A stretch of 64,000 nucleotides of DNA from Ophiodon elongatus. Lineage: Eukaryota; Chordata; Actinopteri; Perciformes; Hexagrammidae. A program made the position numbers and the translations under genes. Below the pieces are notes generated by a model that worked only from the letters and a program-made list of their open reading frames with translations, did not search any database and was not told the DNA's origin. Below are positions 50,770-61,400 of this stretch, one piece after another (positions within the stretch are counted from its first letter, which is position 1; each line of letters opens with the position of its first letter). The stretch spans positions 4,085,501 through 4,149,500 of the forward strand of contig JACSYO010001856.1 of NCBI GenBank assembly GCA_016806645.1, given 5' to 3'.

Positions 50770-53700
50770 GTAGGTGTCCTCGATGGTTTTCAATTATTGA
50801 TGGAGTGCATTTTATATCTCGGACCCACTCTGTGGTGTAGCTTTTATTAAGACGGACCTTTGGATATATGCATTAAAAAAAAGGAGACATCACTACTGTG
50901 CTCTGCGACCCGGGGAGCTACTTTGTGAACAGAATCCATAAGGGGGGAAACAAGTACTTGGATTTCAAAGTAAAAATATTTCCAATCTTAAAAGCAGATG
51001 TTCGCATACATTATGATTCATCGGGAGTAAAATCAGAGCCACGCCAGTGTTGGTCAGATCTCTCACGCAGAGAAGTGTCCGTATTTTTTCCTCCAGCCAC
51101 AATAGCGCACCTCTTCTGTTGTGTATTGTTCCCGAGTTGTGTTAGTGGCTCACGGCATAAATTAAAGTGTTTTCTGGCATTTCGACCTGACACAAATCAA
51201 CTTAAAGAGGACACTATAGAACAGCAGCGTGCTGGCAAACATTCGACAATAAAGGGACGAGCGGGACGGGCAGTTCGGCTGGAGGGCTGTGGACTCCTCA
51301 CTCACCGGTGCCTTTTAATCTATTTAATGTATTCCCAATTTCATCACGGCATTCTTACATCGGGATAATAACTCGGAGGAGCTCCGTAACCCTTCTCTGG
51401 AGGCGGAGCGGCGCGAGAGCCCAGCCCCGTGGCGGCGCAGAGTGCCGTGGAGGCAGTTGCACGCAGCCCCATCACAGTTGTCACTCCACCGCTGTCCCCC
51501 GCGTCTTTGTTGTCTTTTGTGTGGGTCCTCCATGTGGACTAAAGGGCTCTGAAAAGATTCACCACGGATAAACCTTGAATGCCTTTACGCCCCGGTCCGC
51601 ACAATGCTCGCATTAGCGCCAGGGCTGCTGCATGGATTGTGTGCGCAAAGGAGGAGCGGAAGATCCCCAAGCACAAACTTGGAGAAGAAAAAAAAAAATA
51701 AAATAATCACCAGCGACTGAAGGAAGAGAAACAGAAGAATAATGAGAGAAAGACGGAGAGAATTAGGATGGTTCATTTGATTCACGAGGAGGCATTTAAG
51801 TGGGGCTAGAGTAGTTTTAGGAATTGTTCGGCTGTGTCTCATTATTTGAGGAAATTTGACCTAATGAAGTAAAGGAGCAAAGGGAGATGGAGCATTTGGG
51901 CGTAATCTAAAGTTCTCTGCTGTGCTAAATTAATTCATTAAAAAAAAAAAAGACCCCAAAAGTGCACAGTTTAATTAAAGTTTGTCTGGGGGCTAAATGT
52001 GTTGATGCTATTCTCTCATACGCAGTCCCTTTACAGATGTACACAGCAGATCTGTGTAGAAACCCCACAGATGTGTACGTTTCCATTAAACTCTGGAGCG
52101 TCGGAGTCCGCCACACAGAGAGGGAGAGGAGAAGAACCCCAGCTTAGTTACTGGAACCACAAACTTGATGTTGGCTGGAGCACCGCGCTCCGGCCCGGTC
52201 GAAGACCAGAACCAGCCGAGGGGTTGGTTGACAGCACAGCTGGCTGCGTCTCACTTCACCTCACCGGCCACGGGGTCAGAACTCAGCGACCAGAACGATC
52301 ACCGTTAACCCCCACTACAGCCGGCTGTAACCCCGGAACAGTGGCCATTGAACCATACAGTGATCAGCCTTAACCCTTTACGCTGCGAGCCTTATGGTTG
52401 CCCCAAACTGCTGCTTGGGAAACCAGATTGTTCAACGCTAAATTGGTGGAGTGATACAAGTTTGACCCTGTGTGCAGCATTTGGAGTCAGTATGTTTATG
52501 TAGTTGGCTTTGTTTCCCCCCAGAATCCCCCTTTTAGGAGCCCCAGAACAGCTCTCTCCAACATAGGTCCCCTGACCGGGGGTGGGGCTCTATTGTGTTG
52601 ACTTGCCCAAAGCCCCCTTTGTTTCCTGGTCACACCTGCAGCTCAGCCCCCTTTTGTGCTCTACTATAGCAGAACTACTGCTGAGAACAGCCTTTCTCCT
52701 GTTTCACTCCGCCTCTATCCAAGGTGGAGAAGAAAGGGAGGGAAGCACGGTTTAGGGTGGCACGGCACTCTCCTTCTGCCAAGTCTCTGAAGCAACAAGT
52801 CCGGCCCAGCCCCTCAGAAGTGAGCTTTAGGTAAATAGCACGCGATTGGGGGCAGTAGTTGTTATTGAAGTGGGGGGAAAAGGAGTAGTAATCATTTCTG
52901 GGCCCGTGTGGTGGCTGCACTAATCATCTGGCTGACTCACTCTCTCCTGTGTGGCTGCATCTTGATTACTTTCTTTTCTCGGAGCAGTCGAGAGTCGAGA
53001 CGTCCGCGTTATCGGACGCATCCGGCTTTGGCCGCACGCACAGATTTAGACATGTGTACGTACACCAAGTGGAAAGGGTGAAATGTCTGAATCTGAACTC
53101 CTGGGCTATCTGATTCCCTGCGCTGTTAGGTTTACAGATCAGTATGGCGCAAGATGACAAGCCAAGCAGCCTCGAGCACCAGCCATTGTTCTGCGGGGAT
53201 TACACCCACCCGTCGCACTCGCACACAATCTACGAATCCTCACGCACCACTGTTGTTTGTCTCCCCTTTTATTAGCCCCAATTCCTCCCAACAGGACTTC
53301 CCTGCAAAATCACATCCATTCGGTGTTGCAGTGGGGGAGAGGTTATGGCTGACATGTGCCAGTGAAAGCACCGCTAAGAGGAGAATATGTGTTAATCCGT
53401 CATTTTAAGCTTGGAACACTAAATCTTCAGCTGTAACTACCAGAATTGGGCTACAGACCCACCATCAGTAGAAATAGCAATCCCACCAGACCCCCTCCTC
53501 TTCTCCCCTGCCCGTGTCTAACACCGTGGGCCTGAGCCAACAACATCAGCAGGGAAAGTGCGTGGTTGTAGGACATTGAAAAGCCTGTAATAACAGAGGT
53601 AGAGAGGCACGGCTAAATGGCACTGAGTTGCGTGACAAGCCCAGCATCTCTAGGCTTGTTGGGGCCCATATATGTGTGTATGCACACACACAGTCACACA

Positions 53701-56220
53701 CTGGAGGGCAGGAACCAGAGAGCGCAAAAGAATAGTCAATAGAAAACATGCTGGGCTCACTAGAGATTGAGAAGTAATTTTAGATCGCTGACCTCTGGGT
53801 GTCTTCTGTTTCTGTTTTACATTAAAGTTTCTGAGGAAAGCCTTCGCCTCCACAGCGTGGCCATTACCATGCATGGAATCATGGGAGATCGGAGCCGAGC
53901 TTCTCCCTCTCTTTGGAGTGTTTTCCTCCTGAATTTTTCAGCGAGGGAGAATGGCAGGAGCAACCAAAAAAAAAAAAAAAAAAAGCAGTGTGTGCTTAAG
54001 AAGAGGGGATATAGAGCAGGACTCTTAAAGTCTGACAACCGAGGAAGTGATTTACATGTGAGCACAGTTTGGACTGGAAGCACAGCCTGCAGCCTGTATG
54101 ATAGCACTATAGAATTGAAATGTGAAGCTTGGTTTATTTACTTTTTCATAGCTCCACTTTTTCCCCCCCTATTGTTACACGTTTAGTATCTATTCCTGTC
54201 CTTGGCTTCTCCCAGGAATTCTGCAATTTATTGCTTGGGTTTTCATACAACACATTTCTTGAGTGCGAGAGCGTCTGAACCCGGTAGTACAAAAAAAAAA
54301 AGAAGCTGTTATGCTTTTAAAGATCACCACTGTCTCTCTCTTTCTCTCTCTGCAGAGCAGTGTCATCATTTGTTGTTTTTTCGATTAAGATGCTGACAGT
54401 TGTCCTTCTGTAATGATCTGGGAGCCTGTGAGCATAGATCTGTAGATCGTGTCCAGGGATTCATTTGTATCTGGATTAGATTATAGTGACTGCGGCAGCA
54501 TCATTGATGTTTTCCGTTATGAGGAGATATAGGCCTCCGATTCAATCTTTCTATTTTGTCAAAACATCAAACCCGCTATTTAACTATTAAGTGGACTAAT
54601 TGAGATGAAGTGTTTCATTGTCCATCCCTTGCATTACTTAGTCATAAAGACATTGCTCTTTCAAAGGCGTCAGCATCCCACAGAGTGCTGAATAGCCATG
54701 ATTACACGTTGTTGATGACTAAACACGCGGGCATTACTCTGCTTCCATCTCCGCCGCTTCCATTCTTTTCAGTGACACATCGTACAGGAACTGTTCAGCC
54801 CAGAATTGGATTATTATTGCCTGGAAAACACACTGTGCGCTTTATATCAGCATGTATGCTTTAAGGCAGTGCAGCCAATGTGTTATCCCATGTAATCCCC
54901 AAACACTGACAAAAGGCGGTCATGCTGATGCCTTTAAACGCCTCATGTCGCCTAGTTTTCTGCTTGACAACCGTGTGTGTTCCACTTCATTTAGTGATGT
55001 AAACTAAAAAAAAAAAAAACACCTTTCCAGCCATTTACGTGGGGTGAAAGTGACCAGATAGTGAGTTAAAAACTTGATATAGGCATGACCAGCCCCTTTC
55101 TGGCTGCTGATCTGCTGCGCTTCCTGTGTGGATCAATCAAAGCACTAATGGCTTGGCAGGCAGCGCCCACAGACAGCACTGGAGCAGGTGTGCTTTGGGG
55201 CTAATTGAAAAATGAGTCAATACTGTCTGTGGGTCTGTGGGTCCGTGTGCGTGCACATGCATCGGTCTTTGCATTACACAATTTGAAGGGGTGATTATGT
55301 ATGTGCAGCCGTGTGTGTGTGTGTGTGTGTGTGTGCGTGTGCGTGTATCGCAGTGTGCTCCCAGCTAATCCATCCCTCTGCCTGTGTGACGTCTGCCGGT
55401 AAATTGTTTATATCCGTTCAGGCTTTGCCTGCATGAATAATTTGTTTGCCTTATAAATATTTGAATGTACACCGATCATTAATATGCACAGACGCAGTCT
55501 GTCTCTAAAGCACTCCTCCGTGCACTAACATACACACTAAACTCCTTCCACTCCCACAATGAATTATTAGCAATGTAGTTGCTGGTGTATCATGTCTACA
55601 ATCAGAAAAATACTACCACGTCAAAACAACGGCATATGACTTGATCCTCGGAAGACAAAGCTTAGTGGAGCCGTCCTCTGCAATGGAGCGCGCCCGCCGC
55701 AGGGAAAGGCAAGAGCAATAACAGCCGACAGAGCGCTAATAGAAGTCAGCTAAGGTCAGAGCAGAGGCTACACCGGTGATGGTGATGAAGTTGGAATGTG
55801 CTGATTGGTGTTGAGCCTGGCCCGGGACAAACCAATGGGAGCACAGATGTACAGAGACAGCAGGCCCAACACATTTCGAACAGTGTGGACTTCCGCTGCA
55901 TCCAACACACACCGAGACACCCCGCCGGTCACTTGGCTGACCTTCCCTTGGACAGCAGATGCAGCGAGAGGAAGAGGGGAAACGCCAAGCACCGCCACGG
56001 AGCGCTCAGTCATCAATAAGCACGAGAGGGCATTATGCGAGCCGTATGTTTTTGTATTTCACTAACTTAGCGGGTATCGGTCGAGCAAAAGGAAAAAAAA
56101 AAACGTCGCTGCGGAAATTCTTTCCTTTTTTTTCCCGCCCCCGTGTTTCCCCACAGAAGGTTACATATGATGTGAAATGTGTTGAGCAACAAAAGGCATG
56201 CGTTTTGTGTGTGTTCGCAG
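50770..56220 (+). other. Probable first intron and 5' flank of the semaphorin coding exons
   Basis: No coding exon was recognised. 51,370-51,600 is a second CpG-rich block (GGCGGAGCGGCGCGAG, GGCGGCGC) and could be a third promoter. 55,800-55,840 has an ATTGG (55804) and a CCAAT (55832) facing each other across 23 bp. Simple runs include poly-A at 51.68, 51.94, 53.97 and 55.00 kb and (GT)n at 55.31 kb. The intron ends in TGTGTGTTCGCAG before 56221. Confidence 0.5.
55312..55346. repeat. (GT)n microsatellite
   Basis: GT run passing into GCGTGTGCGTGT. Confidence 0.9.
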
Positions 56221-56268
56221 GTAACATCTCCACCCGAGTGAAACAGGAAGTGTCGTCTGTGAGCAGCC
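56221..56268 (+). other. sema6d: 5' untranslated part of the ATG exon
   Basis: An acceptor (TTCGCAG, ending 56220) starts this exon, which has 48 untranslated bases before the ATG. An in-frame TGA at 56260-56262 excludes any N-terminal extension. The start context GCCATGG has G at -3 and G at +4, which is strong by Kozak rules. The acceptor is followed at once by GTAAC, so AG and GT are adjacent at this junction. Confidence 0.75.
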
Positions 56269-56392
56269 ATGGGCCAGAGAGCTGTGCTTCTGCTCAGCGA
56301 GCTGCTGCTGCTGCTGCTGACAGCCTCACGCACTCTCCTCGCAGTCAGCTTCCCCGAGGACACCGTGCCCCTCGACGTCGTTGACGCACACT
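56269..56392 (+). CDS. sema6d: sema6d coding exon 1: signal peptide
   Basis: Residues 1-41. It starts MGQRAV and has a hydrophobic core made of a Leu-rich run (residues 7-17), then the FPED motif that opens mature class-6 semaphorins. Cleavage is expected just before FPED, around residue 27. The Leu core is encoded partly by a CTG run, which could be length-variable. Donor is GTGAGT; the exon ends one base into codon 42. Confidence 0.92.
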
Positions 56393-56858
56393 GTGAGTAC
56401 GCGAGACGCGAACGGGCTCAGCGGAGACGGCGGTTCCATTTACTCCAACGTCACTGGGGGAAAAAAAAGTCCTCAACATACACTTTTTTCTTTTTTTACT
56501 CACTCCGGTCACACGTGGAATAAAACCAAACACCGGCAGCCTCTTTTTTTTTCTTCTAGTCGTGTCAGCAGTTCAGACGCTCGCATGCCATATTCAGAGT
56601 AATAAAATCAATCTGCTCTATGGTCAGCTGTAGCATTAAGTGGATTTCATCCTCATCTCCGTGATGTACTGGGAGAACGGAGAGATGTGCTGACACAGGC
56701 AGCCATTATCTCACGCGCAAACAAAACACAATGACACGCGGATATAATTATACACAACATACTGTAGATCTTTATACTGTAATTGCAGGAGGATTTGTAC
56801 AAAGCACACACACAGCATATTTCTTTCTAATCAGTGCAGCGCAGTTAAAAGTAGCAAG

Positions 56859-56924
<66 letters not shown>

Positions 56925-58366
56925 CAGCTTCTACCACGAGTTTCCCCACTAACGTCGCGTATGTGATGTCTTCACAGTTGCACGGAGGTACCCTGTGTTC
57001 AGAGGCCGGCCCTCTGGCAACGAGTCACAGCATCGCCTCGACTTTCAGCTGATGACCAAGATACAGGACACTCTGTTCATCGCTGGCAGGTAAACTCAAC
57101 ACACATGCACACTATCTCTCTTTCACACATCCCCCACACCAATATACTCAGTCACTCCTTGGCAGGTAAACAGTGCTGTAAAGGGGGGGGGGGGAGCTCT
57201 TAGTGTTATTGGATCTGTTGCTTCTGGGCCTGCGTTTGATGTATATGGCCGGTATTGATCGAGAAAAGGCGTCCATCATGGCGGCCTGACGCTCTCTGAG
57301 ATTTCTTGGCATCTTTACATGACTTTTTGGTATTTATGGGCCATGGAAATAATCTCACCGCCAGCACTAATATTGTAGCAGGAAATCAGCTCGACATCTC
57401 CAGTATAAAACTTCCACCTCTGGATCCCCTATAATCACCGCCACATGTATCTCTGTTTTCAGGTGGATCCTCCATTTGCCTGTTTGGGTAAACAGACTAA
57501 ATGTGAAGCAAAATGTTGTTTTCTACGGGTTGATAGAATTTGATTCCCATTGTTTTATTACATTTTTTATAACCGACATATAATCAAAACAATAAGTGGT
57601 CGTCATGTGAGATGGTATTGCAGAGAGGATAGTCAGGTTTTCATATATAACAGGTGGTGTCATAAAAACAATTCACGATGCAGCGACACACTGTTTGTTT
57701 ATAATACAGACATTTGAATGTCAATATTTTCAGGTTGTGACTGAAATCCAACCAGAGAAATTGGTTTAAACCCATTTCCCTCTGATTTTATATTACTGCA
57801 AATCAAAGGGTTGTGCGTTTCCCGCCACGAGAAGAGGCTGAAAACATAGTTCACAGTGAATGAGATCATCTAATGACAAGTACCGCACATAGAAATGTTC
57901 TCGGAATGGCTAATAAATAGGAAAATTGCGGAAACAATGCAAATGAGCTGCTGATTATGCATCAGAGTCCCTCTAAGAATGCGAAAACAAGAAATGACTA
58001 AATCACATAGATGTGTTGAAAATGTCATCATTTTTAAATTGAGACATGAATTCATTTTTAATCAGAATCTTCACGCTTTTATTCATATTCAACGCAGATA
58101 AGGCCCCAGATTTTTATCTGTAAAACAGAAAACATTGAGAATGCGTTGTGCCGTGTCACTGAGCTGTGTGTTTTGTTGCCGTCTGTTTACAGAGATCAGG
58201 TGTACCTGGTCAGTCTGAGAGAGTCCTACAGGAATGAGATCATTCCTTACAGGGTAAGATTGTCTCAATCCTCACACACACACACTAAAAAGGGCTCCTC
58301 AGAAAATACAGAGCCATTCATCACAAACTGGACAGGTTGTAAAATCAGAGAGTGGAAAAGGGAGGA

Positions 58367-58413
<47 letters not shown>

Positions 58414-61400
58414 CGTGTGCGTGTGCGCGTGTGCGTGTGTGCGTGTGTGTGTGTGTGTGCGTGTGTGTGTATGTGTGTATGTATGTATGTATGTATGTAG
58501 TGTGCCGTGCGTGCGTCTAATGCTCCATGTTGGTTTTCACAGAAGCTAACGTGGCGATCGGGCCAGGCTGACAGAGACACGTGTGCCGTCAAGGGAAAAC
58601 ACAGAGTAAGTACAAACGGCCGTTCACAGACGGAGGGTGTGAGAAGCGGAGCTGGCTGCCTCTAAACACGCTGTCCTGTGTCCGTTTTTTTTTTTTTTTA
58701 GGACGAGTGCCACAACTTCATCAAAGTGCTGGTTCCCAGAAACGACGACCTGGTGTTCATCTGCGGTACCAACGGCTTCAACCCCATGTGCAGATACTAC
58801 AGGGTCAGTACATGCTCAGATGTGCATAAACGCACACTGAAAGTAATTTGAGAAACACGCCCCTTCATTTTATTTTCTTGTTAAATAAATTGGACTGGAC
58901 TCGTTTGGCTGGGGGTTTTCTACGTGGGCTCGGTTCTCGCCGTGTCCCTTGACAAAAACGTTTTTTTTTTTAAAGTGCGGGTGATTGTTGTTTCCCCTTC
59001 AGCTGGATAACCTCGAGTTTGACGGAGAGGAGATCAATGGACTGGCACGATGCCCATTTGACTCCAAGCAAACCAACGTTGCCCTTTTCGCTGGTAAGGT
59101 TCAAACGCACACCCGCCTCCGCACATAGTTAGTCCTTCCACAGAACAACTAATGGGTTCCTACTTATGCTCTCATTATCGCCTCTGCGTCTTTGCCACAG
59201 TAAAACTGTGCTCGCAGCGATAACACCGTAGCCAATCAAGCCTTTTTAAAAAAAGAAGGCAAACAGCACAGCATTGACGTACTCCTTGTTTTGCTTTTCT
59301 TAAGAGGGGAAGCTGTATTCGGCAACTGTAGCTGACTTCCAGGCCAGTGACTCTGTCATCTATCGCAGTATGGGTGATGGATCAGCCCTGAGGACCATCA
59401 AATACGACTCCAAATGGCTGAAAGGTAACCGATTGCCTCTTCATCACTCTCAATCTTCATTTCTCTCTCCCCTTCTCTTTCCTGGAGGAACGCGGCAGCC
59501 AGCAAAGCTAAATGCCCACGGTGCCTTTGCATGGCGTATGTATGTACGTGGCTGTCGGAGCTGTTTTTTGGAGTGATAGAGCGCTCTCCTGCCTTGCCAA
59601 GCTCCACGGGGATATGGCCTGTTCTCTCCCAGGAAATCTAGGTCACCCCCAGTCATCTACAGCCTTGTACAAATCCCTGAAATATTCAACATGCACAGTG
59701 GTGGTGACGGTGCAGAAATACACTTCAACTCTCTGCTTCTGTCTCTCCCTCAGAACCTCATTTCCTGCACGCAGCGGAGTATGGGAATTACGTGTACTTC
59801 TTCTACCGGGAGATTGCGGTGGAGCACAGCAATCTGGGCAAGGTAAGACAGCGCACCTGCCGTTCATAATGCATGACATATTCCACACAGATACACTGTG
59901 CAGGCCGTTTCCCCAAAAAAAACAGGGCTTACACCTCCCTCAGTGAGCGCGTTTCTGCCACAAACGGCCCCAGTGGTAATGGGGCCCATTCAGGCGATGA
60001 CAGTACGGCGCATTAGAATACATGAGGAAATTCAACAGCCAGTGTTTGCTGGGAATGTTCTACTAATGTAAAACCATTACACAGTGAGAGGATTTGTCTC
60101 CCGGAGATGTGCGCTCTGTGTCTGCCACTACCTACGACACGTGCAGAGGGCATTAGCAGGCTCTACGTTTGAGGCCAACTTCAGATTTTTACCATGCCTC
60201 ATCCTGAGCCGGTCTGGCCGAGCCACAGGAAGCCGGCATCCTCCATCAACCACCAGCCAATAAATATTTCAACCCTACTAATGCTTGGGTGACACCTGGC
60301 CTCTGATGGAGGTTTGCACTGGTAAATAATTAAAACCAACTGCTTCACACACTTCATTTATACTCTAAGCCTTGGTAATAAGTGCAATCAAACACGCATT
60401 CACATGGCGCCGCATCGGGCCAGTCCAGGCCATCGCATGTTCTTTTTTTAGACATTTTGCTCCAGTCGGGGCGAACAATCTCCGCACACAACGTTAAAGA
60501 CGGGCTCGTGCGTTTGTTAAGTCGTCTGTCCCGAGTTTGCTACAGGATGGAGATGTTTTATTCAGCACGTTGAAGTGTTTTTAGTGACGTTCACTCGGCT
60601 GCCTTCCTCTTCCCCCCCTCGCCTCTCTTCAACCCCTGCACCTCGCAGGTCGTGTATTCTCGCGTGGCACGGATCTGTAAGAACGACGTCGGCGGGTCAC
60701 AGCGTGTGCTGGAGAAGCACTGGACATCTTTTGTGAAGGCGAGGCTGAATTGCTCGGTGCCAGGGGAGTCCTTCTTCTACTTCGACGTGCTGCAGTCCGT
60801 CACCGACATCATCGACATCAACGGAGTGCCCTCGGTGGTGGGCGTGTTCACCACACAGATGAACAGGTGAGCCCCGGCTGCTGGCGGCTGTTAAAGCAAC
60901 CAACGCAGAGGGCGGAACATAAGAAATTCAGGAGTCGCGCGTGGACGGTTACATTGATGCATGTCTTTCTCCACAGTATCCCAGGGTCGGCAGTGTGTGC
61001 CTTCTCCATGGCCGACATAGAGAAAGTGTTCTTGGGACGGTTCAAAGAGCAGAAGACTCCGGACTCTGTGTGGACTCCCTTTCCAGAGGAGAAGCTGCCC
61101 AAACCTCGGTACGGATTACACTCGTCTTCGCCCAAGAGAATTTCCAAATTCTAAACCTTCCAAAGCAAACAGAGCCAAGATGGCAAAAATTTGCAAGGCA
61201 AACATTTTCTTCCTGTTTTTCTAAACCCTTTGTTGTCCAAGTTAAACAGAATGACATCAAATATTTTACACTAGTAAGGGACCAAGTTATTAGCTTTGAC
61301 CCAGCACACACATTCACCATCTGCTGATGACTAAATTATTAATTTGGCATAATTAGACGCGTTGCATATTTAACCTGTTTACAGTCAGCACGTATATTTG

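Noticed and set aside
53143..53274. Small frame starting MAQDDKPSSLEHQP after an acceptor-like TTTACAG
   Set aside because: 43 codons to the TAG stop, unrecognised and without a matching upstream donor or codon signature; probably chance within the first intron.
60941..61327. Overlapping frames around exon 10 on both strands
   Set aside because: They are shadows of exon 10 and neighbouring intron sequence; only the 60977-61108 reading matches semaphorin.
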